A DNA stretch of 64,000 nucleotides from Sulfurimonas lithotrophica (lineage in GTDB: Bacteria; Campylobacterota; Campylobacteria; Campylobacterales; Sulfurimonadaceae), in assembly GCF_009258225.1 (NCBI RefSeq), contig NZ_CP043617.1, positions 1,736,001 through 1,800,000 of the forward strand, written 5' to 3'. Under the pieces are notes generated by a model. It saw only the letters and a list, made by a program, of their open reading frames with translations. It ran no database searches and was not told where the DNA came from. Positions 55,410 through 62,654 of the stretch are shown piece after piece; positions within the stretch are counted from its first letter, which is position 1, and each line of letters starts with the position of its first letter. Position numbers and translations under genes: made by a program.

Positions 55410-55502
55410 AGCAACTAGTTGCGTGGGCACTCTGCCGAAGAGAACCATGTGTTAACATAGATGGCAGAATTACTTCTGACATCGTTATATAAAGGAGATA
55501 TC
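55410..55502 (+). promoter_or_regulatory. Structured spacer inside the nrdD unit
   Basis: The 93 bases between the two NrdD pieces contain a 12-bp palindrome at 55411 (GCAACTAGTTGC). TCTGCC (55431) can pair with GGCAGA (55463), and a CAGAA-TTAC-TTCTG hairpin follows at 55465-55478. A strong AAAGGAG ribosome-binding site then precedes the ATG at 55503. Three in-frame stops (55407, 55416, 55458) rule out simple read-through. Confidence 0.5.
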
Positions 55503-55655
55503 ATGAGTAAAAATGAAGTTTTAAAATTAATGGATGAAAAAAGACAAAAGTGTATAGTATATACAAGAGTTATGGGTTATCATAGACCTGTTGAGAGTTT
55601 TAATGTTGGGAAAACCGGAGAGCACAGGGAGCGTAAACAGTTCAAAGAGTGCTAA
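55503..55655 (+). CDS. Separately encoded glycyl-radical domain of NrdD
   Basis: A 50-residue protein from the ATG with an AAAGGAG site (an upstream in-frame ATG at 55461 has none). It contains KCIVYTRVMGYHRPVESFN followed by GKTGEHRERKQF, which is the C-terminal glycyl-radical segment of class III reductases. The Gly of RVMGY is the radical carrier. It is in the same frame as nrdD and its stop directly precedes nrdG. It presumably docks on the 700-residue chain, much as GrcA replaces the damaged end of pyruvate formate-lyase. Confidence 0.88.
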   Translation: MSKNEVLKLMDEKRQKCIVYTRVMGYHRPVESFNVGKTGEHRERKQFKEC

Positions 55656-56318
55656 ATGATATACGATATCACAAAATTCACACATCTTGATTATCCTGAC
55701 CATCTAGCTTGTATAATATGGTTTAGCGGTTGTAATATGAGATGTGATTATTGTTACAATAGTGATATCGTATTTTCTAACAAAGGACAGTACAACACAA
55801 ACGATGTCATTGAGTTTTTAAAAACAAGGGTAAATAAACTTGACGGTGTTGTGCTTAGTGGAGGGGAAGCAACAGGGCATCATTTATATCAATTTTGCAA
55901 AGATATAAAAGAGTTAGGATTTAACATAAAATTAGACACCAACGGTACAAATCCTCGTATCGTTAAAGAGTTGCTACAATTTAACTTAGTTGATTATGTA
56001 GCACTTGATTACAAAGCACCGAAAAATAAATTTACAAATATTACAAAATCATCAAAATTTAGTGAATTTGAAAAAACATTGGAACATCTTATTTATTCAA
56101 ATATAAAGTTTGAAGTTAGAACAACACTACACGCTGACTTATTGAATGAAGATGATATAAATGAAATAATAAAAGATTTAGATGATAGAGGATATAAAAA
56201 CAACTACTATATACAAGAGTTTATAGAGACACAAAAAAATATCGGTAATATAAAAGCACCGATATATAAGTTTGATAAAACTAAACTTTTAGAAAATATA
56301 AACGTTATTTTTAGATAA
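55656..56318 (+). CDS. nrdG: Anaerobic ribonucleotide reductase-activating radical SAM protein
   Basis: A 220-residue radical SAM enzyme with the cluster motif CNMRCDYC in IIWFSGCNMRCDYCYNSD. SGGEATGH follows as the SAM-binding GGE motif. It installs the glycyl radical on NrdD. It begins immediately after the stop of the 50-residue glycyl-radical peptide, so substrate and activase are co-translated. Length and motif fit NrdG of the longer, PflA-like type. Confidence 0.92.
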   Translation: MIYDITKFTHLDYPDHLACIIWFSGCNMRCDYCYNSDIVFSNKGQYNTNDVIEFLKTRVNKLDGVVLSGGEATGHHLYQFCKDIKELGFNIKLDTNGTNPRIVKELLQFNLVDYVALDYKAPKNKFTNITKSSKFSEFEKTLEHLIYSNIKFEVRTTLHADLLNEDDINEIIKDLDDRGYKNNYYIQEFIETQKNIGNIKAPIYKFDKTKLLENINVIFR

Positions 56319-56384
56319 CTTTATAAATTTGTGTCATAATATTAAAAACTTAAAACAATCATTCTAATACTATGGAGGATTTCC

Positions 56385-57779
56385 ATGGCAAAAGTCACAT
56401 CATACGGAGCAACAGAAGAGGTAACAGGGTCATGCCACATACTTGAAGTTGAGGGCATAAATATAATGATTGATTGCGGTATGTTCCAAGGAGAAGAGGA
56501 AGAACTAAATCAAGGTCCTTTTTCTTTTGACGCATCTGAGATAGATTATCTCTTACTTACTCATGCTCATCTTGACCATGTAGGCAGAGTCCCTAAACTA
56601 ATTAAAGAGGGATTTGAAGGTAAAATTTTCTCAACTGTTGCAACAAAAGAGTTGGCAAGCATCATTCTTACCGACAGTGCAAAAATTATGAATGAAGATT
56701 TTGCTACAAAGTACAAAAAAGCCGCACGTAAAGCGATAGAAAAAAAAGTATTGCCACCCTTATATGGCGCAGAGGATGTTCAAGCTACTTTTAATATGCA
56801 ATGGATAAATCCCGAATATGAAGAATATTTTGAGATATGTGAGGGTGTAAGTGCTGTTTTTAGGAATGCAGGTCATATACTAGGTGCTGCTTTTATTGAA
56901 ATATCATATATGGATGAAAATGATTCTAGAACAGTTGTTTTTTCAGGCGATATTGGCAACAACAACGGACTTGTTCTTCAAAATCTGCAAAAATGTAAAA
57001 GAGCAGATACTTTATTTGTTGAAACAACTTACGGTGATAGAAATCATAAACCACTGGATGAAACTATAGCGGAATTCAAAGAGGTAGTCGTGAACACTTT
57101 AAATGCTAAGGGAAATGTCTTGATACCTTCCTTTGCAGTTGAGAGAACACAAGAACTTTTATATGTTTTACGTGAAATGTATGAAAATAATGAACTTCCA
57201 AAATGTACAATTTTTCTTGATAGTCCAATGGCGACTAAGACAACTAAACTATATTCTAAATACTTTGAACAACTAAGTGAAGGTTGTCAAGAAAACCTAA
57301 GAGAAAACGGTGATATATTTGACTTTGAACCCCTAGTTTATACAGAGACACCTGAGGATTCAAAAACTATTAACGAAATATACGGCGGAACAATTATCAT
57401 AGCAGGAAGCGGTATGTGTAACGGTGGAAGAATCGCACGTCATTTTAAACATAGAATTTGGGATCCAAAAAATTCAGTAGTTTTTGTAGGTTTCCAAGCT
57501 GCCGGAACACTAGGTAGAGAGATAGTCGATGGAGCGGAGTGGATCAAGATTTATAATGAAGACATTATCGTAAAAGCTTCAATACATACAATAAACGGTT
57601 TTTCTGCACATGCAGATCAAAAAAGTATTTTAAAATGGATCTCAAAAATAAAAAATCTACAAAAAGTTTTTTTAATACACGGAGAAAAAGAGAGTCAGAT
57701 AAATTTTAAAAGTGCTCTTAAAGAACAGCTGGATATAGATGCGGATATAGTTCAGTTTAAAAAAAGTGTCGAATTTTAA
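56385..57779 (+). CDS. Beta-CASP metallo-beta-lactamase RNA-processing protein
   Basis: A 464-residue MBL-fold protein with the metal motif LTHAHLDHVGR near residue 63 and the later GHILGAAF and SGDIG. The beta-CASP segment has PSFAVERTQELLY, and the C-terminal metal motifs are GSGMCNGG and HTINGFSAHADQ. The family includes RNA exo/endonucleases such as the YSH1/CPSF-like group. The genomic element begins twelve bases after its stop. Confidence 0.9.
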   Translation: MAKVTSYGATEEVTGSCHILEVEGINIMIDCGMFQGEEEELNQGPFSFDASEIDYLLLTHAHLDHVGRVPKLIKEGFEGKIFSTVATKELASIILTDSAKIMNEDFATKYKKAARKAIEKKVLPPLYGAEDVQATFNMQWINPEYEEYFEICEGVSAVFRNAGHILGAAFIEISYMDENDSRTVVFSGDIGNNNGLVLQNLQKCKRADTLFVETTYGDRNHKPLDETIAEFKEVVVNTLNAKGNVLIPSFAVERTQELLYVLREMYENNELPKCTIFLDSPMATKTTKLYSKYFEQLSEGCQENLRENGDIFDFEPLVYTETPEDSKTINEIYGGTIIIAGSGMCNGGRIARHFKHRIWDPKNSVVFVGFQAAGTLGREIVDGAEWIKIYNEDIIVKASIHTINGFSAHADQKSILKWISKIKNLQKVFLIHGEKESQINFKSALKEQLDIDADIVQFKKSVEF

Positions 57780-57790
57780 ATATGTAAAAG

Positions 57791-57814
57791 ATGGTGCGAT
57801 CGGAGGGATTTGAA
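57791..57814 (+). repeat. attL: copy of the tRNA-Leu 3' end
   Basis: These 24 bases are identical to 63796-63819. They cover the CCA end, the acceptor 3' strand and part of the T arm of tRNA-Leu. They are not followed by the rest of a tRNA, so this is an attachment site and not a gene. Confidence 0.92.
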
Positions 57815-57970
57815 GACATTATTTATACTTTCATAACCTTTCCAAAAGCTAATACATATGTCAATTAGGTACTTCTTGCAAATAAATAACTTACATACTA
57901 ATAAAAAAATGACATATATAAGTGCACAAAATCTGTACATTACTTTAAGTTTAGAAAAAGGGATATAAAG

Positions 57971-58099
57971 ATGAGTTATTATAATTGTATATGTAAAAAA
58001 CAGTTGAGTTGGTCGGAAGTAAATTTTTGTAGAAGACACAAAAGTTGGTTTAATGGTAATTTGTATTGTTTTAAATGTCAAAGCAAGTATAAAAAATAA
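57971..58099 (+). CDS. Cysteine-rich 42-residue zinc-ribbon-like protein
   Basis: A short frame with an AAGGG-type ribosome-binding site eight bases before the ATG. It encodes CIC near the N terminus, a CRRHKSW middle and CFKC at the end, which could make a small metal-binding ribbon. It is lysine-rich. Similar tiny cysteine-rich proteins occur in plasmids and phages, but no family is recognised. It stands 137 bases before the cassette of three unknown genes. Confidence 0.5.
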   Translation: MSYYNCICKKQLSWSEVNFCRRHKSWFNGNLYCFKCQSKYKK

Positions 58100-58235
58100 T
58101 CTTTAATACTTGAATTTCTTTATTACAGATAATTATTAAAGTAATCTTTTAATTATTTATATTTACAATTTTCTAGTATTATATTTAAAATTATTAAATT
58201 TTTAGATTTTACAATAAGATAGGAAGTTCAGCAAA

Positions 58236-58952
58236 ATGGATAAAATTAATATTAAATATGCAATCAGTATTTTTATAGATACAGTAACATTGTCTCCAGC
58301 TCAAAAAATTATTTCTGATTTATTTAATATATTAGGAGATGGTTATTTGCCTAGCACTATTCAGGAAATGACTCATTCTGGTATTCAGAAAAGAACTATT
58401 ATGGAGAACCAAGACTTAGGAATTAAAGTCCTAATTTTAACAAATAGATTAATAATAGAACAGTACCCAAGTAATGCGAAAAGTCTTAGTTCTATTGATG
58501 ATTTTTTAAATATTTCTATACCTATTGCTGAATCAATTTTAAAAACTTTTAATAAAGAATCTAATCGTATTTCTATAATCTCAAAAATATTAATTGAAAA
58601 TATTCCTAGTTTAAATGATATATCACCTAAAGTTTTCAAATTCCCAGAAGGATATAATAAAGAGAATACCTTTGAATGGACTTGTAGACTAGCTAAAAAT
58701 GAAATAAAGACATTATCATCTAATGAAGAAAATATTAATTTTGTATCTGCAATAAACAGAGTAAAAGGAAAAATCATTAATAATGGTATAGAAGAAGATT
58801 TTGATGGCATTGATATTGATATTGACATTAATACAATTGCTGAAAATATTCACTATAGATTTAATCATGAGTCTTTAGAAGCTTTATATAAAGATATGCT
58901 TGAACTATATAAAGAACATGAAAATAGTATTTATAACTATGTTCTTAATTAG
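58236..58952 (+). CDS. Unknown cargo protein 1 of a three-gene cassette
   Basis: A 238-residue soluble protein with no signal peptide. The N-terminal half alternates hydrophobic strands and polar stretches (IKYAISIFIDTVTLS, LGIKVLILTNRLIIEQYPS), suggesting a beta-rich fold with a central helix pair. The C terminus has an acidic strand (GIDIDIDINTIAENIHYRF) and a long helix. Its layout faintly recalls the sporadic TIGR04255-type proteins, but that is not established. The start follows AGGAAG. It is the first of three closely spaced genes. Confidence 0.75.
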   Translation: MDKINIKYAISIFIDTVTLSPAQKIISDLFNILGDGYLPSTIQEMTHSGIQKRTIMENQDLGIKVLILTNRLIIEQYPSNAKSLSSIDDFLNISIPIAESILKTFNKESNRISIISKILIENIPSLNDISPKVFKFPEGYNKENTFEWTCRLAKNEIKTLSSNEENINFVSAINRVKGKIINNGIEEDFDGIDIDIDINTIAENIHYRFNHESLEALYKDMLELYKEHENSIYNYVLN

Positions 58953-58960
58953 GAAATGTC

Positions 58961-59707
58961 ATGTTTAAGTTTGTAAATACTTATGATGATAATATAAAAA
59001 ATATCGATTATAAAGAAATTAGCCTTTTTAGTGAAGATACATTCAATGAAAATAATTTTTTTAATAACAGTGAAATAAATGATTTATATGATCATACTTT
59101 TAAGAGCACTTTTGAAACTAATAATACAAACAATATTATTTCAAATTTCAAAAACTATTATGAGTATTTTTTAAGTGATATTGAATATGATAAAAAATCT
59201 TTTAGTAATATAAATAAAAACTATATTATTAAGTTTAATTCATCTTCTGTTACAAATACTAATGATGAATTAATCAAAAAAAAAGTTGTACAAGAATTTA
59301 AAGATGAGTTTACATTCTTAATAAAAAATGATGATATTGAGATTGGAAGCTACACATCAGCTGATAAATTATTGGAAGAATATTTAAATAAATATAACTA
59401 TCTTACTCAAACTGTATTAAATGAAATTTTTAATAGCCATTACAATAATATAGATTTTATTTGTAAGTTCTTATTAGTACTATCTAGAATTAAGCCTGAA
59501 AAAATAAGTTCTACTGGGTGTACTATGTCTATGGCTGCATTAAATCATAAAAGTGATGAAGTAAAAGAGTATGCATTGAGAGTTTTTGAAACATTTGCAA
59601 ATGAAGATGCACTACTTTATCTTCAAAATTCAAAAGACGATGTTTTTTGGATACAAGACTTTAAAGAAGAAATCATTAAAGATATTCAAAAAAAAATATC
59701 AAGTTAG
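58961..59707 (+). CDS. Unknown cargo protein 2, with HEAT-like C terminus
   Basis: A 248-residue protein starting eight bases after the previous stop. The N-terminal 120 residues are Asn/Asp/Phe-rich and may be partly disordered. Residues about 150-245 form regular helices (HYNNIDFICKFLLVLSRI, AALNHKSDEVKEYALRVFETF, DALLYLQNSKD), like two HEAT-type repeats. Such repeats bind proteins. No catalytic motif was found. Very low G+C indicates an origin different from the chromosome. Confidence 0.72.
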   Translation: MFKFVNTYDDNIKNIDYKEISLFSEDTFNENNFFNNSEINDLYDHTFKSTFETNNTNNIISNFKNYYEYFLSDIEYDKKSFSNINKNYIIKFNSSSVTNTNDELIKKKVVQEFKDEFTFLIKNDDIEIGSYTSADKLLEEYLNKYNYLTQTVLNEIFNSHYNNIDFICKFLLVLSRIKPEKISSTGCTMSMAALNHKSDEVKEYALRVFETFANEDALLYLQNSKDDVFWIQDFKEEIIKDIQKKISS

Positions 59708-59710
59708 CTA

Positions 59711-60295
59711 ATGTACTATATTAGAAAATACACACAAAGTTATTGGCTCAGGAATCAAGATTATTTATCAACTAATGAAATATCAGCTGAAGCTGTTACA
59801 AGAGACTTAGAAGCACGTAAAAATACTCTTTCTTTTTGGAGGGTAAACAACATAGATGATATATATGCAGGTAAAGATTTAGGTTTTTTAGCTTTTATTG
59901 GTTCTTTAAAAAGTATTGATACTACTCAAGTTATTATATTTAATGAAGATGAATTAAATAATTTCCCTTTAGAAAATAATGATGGAGATACTTCATTACA
60001 GATATCACAAGATTTTCATACTGATATTATTGATTTAAAGTTATCTTCGTTAAATATATTTGCTAAAATGTTTGCAGACAAACTTTATAATAGTAATGCA
60101 GATAAAGAGAGTTTAACAACTAAAATAAAAGCAGGTGGAAAAAAACATATTATAGATAAACTTCAAAATGATATTGATTCTCTTCCAATAAAAACATATA
60201 CAAAAACAACAATATCTGAAATTATAAATAATGCACTTCATGAAAATACATTAACAGAGGAGCAATTACCTAAACATATGAAAGATATTTTATAA
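59711..60295 (+). CDS. Unknown cargo protein 3
   Basis: A 194-residue soluble protein starting three bases after the previous stop. The N terminus (YYIRKYTQSYWLRNQDYL, EISAEAVTRDLEARKNTLSFWRV) resembles a widespread but uncharacterised companion type, seen by this reader only as a pattern memory. The middle has LGFLAFIGSL and a strand TQVIIFNEDEL. The C terminus is helical. No enzyme motif was found. Tight spacing means the three proteins are made together. Confidence 0.72.
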   Translation: MYYIRKYTQSYWLRNQDYLSTNEISAEAVTRDLEARKNTLSFWRVNNIDDIYAGKDLGFLAFIGSLKSIDTTQVIIFNEDELNNFPLENNDGDTSLQISQDFHTDIIDLKLSSLNIFAKMFADKLYNSNADKESLTTKIKAGGKKHIIDKLQNDIDSLPIKTYTKTTISEIINNALHENTLTEEQLPKHMKDIL

Positions 60296-60300
60296 AAATA

Positions 60301-60561
60301 TCAACTATCTTTTTTTATTTCATCCCAATAATTTACACCCTTAAATGACTTCTCATAAAATGCTTTTACATTTTGAACTAGTGGTAATATCCCAATATTG
60401 TGTAACATGTTTAGGTCATCAATATCTCCAAGAGCTAAGTTTCTAATCAAACGAGCTTTAGACATTTTTGTTTTATTAGCTAACTTTTCTAACTTTTCAT
60501 TTTCTTCTTCTGTTAATCTAATTTTAACTTCAATATTTCTTTTTGGTGTCTCTTTTTTCAT
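60301..60561 (-). CDS. Ribbon-helix-helix regulator / MobC-like protein
   Basis: An 86-residue protein from the ATG at 60561 (AAGG seven bases upstream). A longer frame from a TTG at 60606 would run through the operator repeats. The N-terminal VKIRLTEEENEKLEKLANKTKMSKARLIRNLAL has the beta strand followed by two helices of an RHH DNA-binding domain, as in MobC relaxosome accessory proteins. Four copies of a GGGTACTA-like motif stand next to its start, suggesting autoregulation. Confidence 0.75.
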   Translation of the reverse strand: MKKETPKRNIEVKIRLTEEENEKLEKLANKTKMSKARLIRNLALGDIDDLNMLHNIGILPLVQNVKAFYEKSFKGVNYWDEIKKDS

Positions 60562-60562
60562 T

Positions 60563-60667
60563 ATAGTACCTTTTTCTTCCAAAATAGTACCCTTTTTTCT
60601 TGACAATGTAAACCTATTTCGGTAAGATTTTGACAGTTGGGTACTAAATATATAAAATAATACCCAA
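60563..60667. promoter_or_regulatory. Operator array in the divergent RHH / ssb-like promoter
   Basis: The motif occurs four times. It is ATAGTACC at 60563, ATAGTACCC at 60584 (21 bases, two helical turns, apart), GGGTACTA at 60639 and TAATACCC at 60658. The last two form a TTGGGTA-N17-TACCCAA dyad (60637-60667). The array lies between the divergent RHH gene and the 89-residue gene and probably controls both. Confidence 0.6.
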
Positions 60668-60694
60668 TTTTATGACATTTTCAAAGGAGAAAAA

Positions 60695-60964
60695 ATGCAA
60701 GTAGGAATAGAGAGTACTTTATTATCTATACACAAAGATACAGATTTTAAAGACAAAGAAACAGGTGAAGTTATTACAGAAGGTAAATATAAACTAAATC
60801 TTTTAGTAGAAACAGAGTTAAATAATGGTGAAAAAAAGTCTGACATTATTCATGTAAGTATTCCAAACGATAAACGTGCTGAATATGAAACAAAAATTGG
60901 TAAAAAGATACAAGTCAAGTGTAATTATGTATCAAAATCTCCAGTTAGTTTCTACGTAAGCTAA
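60695..60964 (+). CDS. Small OB-fold-like, probable ssDNA-binding protein
   Basis: An 89-residue protein rich in beta strands (QVGIESTLLSIHK, YKLNLLVETEL, KIQVKCNYVSKSPVSFYVS). Its length and strand pattern match gene V-type ssDNA-binding proteins of filamentous phages. Its place upstream of the HUH replication gene supports this. The ribosome-binding site is AAAGGAG. Without a structure comparison the call remains tentative. Confidence 0.5.
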   Translation: MQVGIESTLLSIHKDTDFKDKETGEVITEGKYKLNLLVETELNNGEKKSDIIHVSIPNDKRAEYETKIGKKIQVKCNYVSKSPVSFYVS

Positions 60965-61150
60965 GAGCCACTTCGCGAAAGTTTGAACAAAGTGAAAAAC
61001 GTGAAAGTGGGAAATGGAACTTGAAATTGAACATTATATATTTACATTAGTATTGTTGCTCATACAGCTAATTGATTGCAGAAGCACATAGAGAGCCATC
61101 CGCCAAGATAAAACTCCCTATGGCGTTTCTAACGTACAAGGAAAGAAACA
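60965..61150. other. Spacer with candidate rolling-circle origin
   Basis: This 186-base gap between the ssDNA-binding-like gene and the 68-residue gene is unusually structured. CCACTTCGCG near 60968 and CGTGAAAGTGG near 61000 are imperfect inverted copies. CGCCA and TGGCG near 61100-61125 form a second inverted repeat around a 15-base loop. Such hairpins next to a rolling-circle initiator are where double-strand origins usually lie. Confidence 0.35.
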
Positions 61151-61357
61151 ATGAATGATACACAAAAAGATATTAAAAAAACTGAAATAAATCGTGAGGA
61201 TTTAGAAAAAAAGCTAGAAGAACTCAATCGAATATTATTAGGTCTAAATGCTTTTGGTAGTTTAGAGTTGACAGATTTACATCTAATTTCTAACTATATT
61301 AGAGGTGCATTTAATTACAAGTTTTTAGATGATTACTTATTAGATGATAAAGAGTAA
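61151..61357 (+). CDS. Small helical protein, function unknown
   Basis: A 68-residue charged protein, mainly two helices (REDLEKKLEELNRILLGL and TDLHLISNYIRGAF). The ribosome-binding site is AAGGAAAG. It lies five bases before the replication gene and may be an accessory factor of it. No family was recognised. Confidence 0.55.
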   Translation: MNDTQKDIKKTEINREDLEKKLEELNRILLGLNAFGSLELTDLHLISNYIRGAFNYKFLDDYLLDDKE

Positions 61358-61362
61358 TAGCC

Positions 61363-62412
61363 ATGAAAACATCAACAATGATATATCCTGCAACTACGTA
61401 TGCAGGATATGAGGAGCAAAATAAGGAGCGTCTACGACGAGCGCATCAGCGAGGAGTTAACGCGACGAATGAAGCTCCCTTGACTAATTATAAAAAAGAT
61501 GTGGACATTTTTAAAAAGTATGGAGTTTCTAAGAGTGACTTAGTGTCTGTAAAGCTCAAGATTAGAAAGCAAGAGAACTTTTTAAAATATAGCTACGTGA
61601 AAAACAACTCAACAGGTCAAGCAATACCTTTGCAAGACTGCATTATCTCATCAAATCACAATACATCAAGATATTACGCTGAGATTCAAAACCGCATAGA
61701 TACTCTACAACGTGAAGCTGAACAAGGAAACTTAACACCAGTCTTTTTAACTATCACACTACCAAGTGAGTTTCATAAGATGAAGCAAGATAAAAAAACT
61801 AAACAGCTCATTAAAAATCCCAAGTATAACAACATAGAGCCAAAAGAAGCCGTCAAAGTAATAACTAAGATGTGGGCTAAACTAAGACACGATAGATCAC
61901 TGAAAGAGCTATCTAAAAATGAGCGTATGTATTATCGTGTAAATGAGCCACACAAAGATGGTACACCACACGCACACTTTTTACTTTTCATCCCTAAAGA
62001 TAAGATAGAGAGAGTAGAAAAATCTTTTAATCGCCTATACAATCCTAAAACAAATAAGTTTGTAAAAGACATTGAAAATGCTAAAAGCTATATAATGAAG
62101 TATATAAATAAGACACTTCCAAAAGCTAAAGATGAACTCACACAAGATGATGAATATCTAAATGCTTGGTATATCAAAAATCGCATAAATAGATTTTGTT
62201 CTAGCCGTTCAACTGCTCCAATGTATCTTTATAGATTACTACACCATAGATACTCTCTATATGCTCTAACACAAGTTAGAAAAGGAAACAGCCTACAAGT
62301 ATTAGCAAGACTTGAAGATGACAAGATAATGGAAATATGGGATGATGGAGAGCTACTATTTATGCGAAGTGAAGATATTGAGATACATACCATAAAAGGA
62401 TTAGCAGCATGA
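61363..62412 (+). CDS. HUH replication initiator with two tyrosines (phage gpA-like)
   Basis: A 349-residue rolling-circle initiator. Motif 1 is VFLTITLP (about 127-134). Motif 2, the HUH metal site, is H203-A-H205 in KDGTPHAHFLLF. Motif 3 is SYIMKYINK with Tyr243 and Tyr247, the YxxxY pair of phiX174 gpA and related ssDNA-phage initiators (PF05840-like). The protein would nick its origin and start rolling-circle replication. The stop overlaps the next start by four bases. Confidence 0.82.
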   Translation: MKTSTMIYPATTYAGYEEQNKERLRRAHQRGVNATNEAPLTNYKKDVDIFKKYGVSKSDLVSVKLKIRKQENFLKYSYVKNNSTGQAIPLQDCIISSNHNTSRYYAEIQNRIDTLQREAEQGNLTPVFLTITLPSEFHKMKQDKKTKQLIKNPKYNNIEPKEAVKVITKMWAKLRHDRSLKELSKNERMYYRVNEPHKDGTPHAHFLLFIPKDKIERVEKSFNRLYNPKTNKFVKDIENAKSYIMKYINKTLPKAKDELTQDDEYLNAWYIKNRINRFCSSRSTAPMYLYRLLHHRYSLYALTQVRKGNSLQVLARLEDDKIMEIWDDGELLFMRSEDIEIHTIKGLAA

Positions 62413-62654
62413 CTGATAGAGAATTATTAATCGACATTAAAAACGAACTAGTGTATATCAAGGACGCATTTTTACAACTACCAGAGTGGTTTCCATTAAG
62501 TGAAATTGCAAGAGATAAAGGCATAAGTCGTCAATCGTTAAGAACTAAGTTACTAAGTGGCGAATTTGAGCCAGAAGTAGATTTTAAGTATCAAGGCAAT
62601 AAGATAATGATTGCGAGAAGTGCCGTTCCAAGAATCAGGAGAAAACGGCAATGA
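62409..62654 (+). CDS. Excisionase-like HTH protein
   Basis: An 81-residue protein with a helix-turn-helix segment FPLSEIARDKGISRQSLRTKLLSGEF, then a short wing (DFKYQGNKIMIARSAVPRI), like AlpA/Xis-type DNA-binding proteins. It overlaps both the replication gene and the integrase gene by four bases. A role in excision directionality is inferred from position. Confidence 0.7.
   Translation: MTDRELLIDIKNELVYIKDAFLQLPEWFPLSEIARDKGISRQSLRTKLLSGEFEPEVDFKYQGNKIMIARSAVPRIRRKRQ

Noticed and set aside
55407-55502. Stop-codon read-through or ribosome bypass joining the two NrdD parts
   Set aside because: Three in-frame stops lie between them and the second part has its own strong ribosome-binding site and ATG. 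Separate translation is simpler.
57791-57814. Partial tRNA-Leu as a possible second tRNA gene
   Set aside because: Only the last 24 bases match. No anticodon or D arm follows, so it is an attachment-site remnant.
57776-58081. 101-codon minus-strand frame in the attL region
   Set aside because: It reads through the attachment site, has no ribosome-binding site, and overlaps the better-supported 42-codon plus-strand gene.
60562-60606. N-terminal extension of the ribbon-helix-helix protein from TTG at 60606
   Set aside because: The added codons encode the repeated operator motif (KGTI twice). The ATG at 60561 has a better spaced AAGG site.
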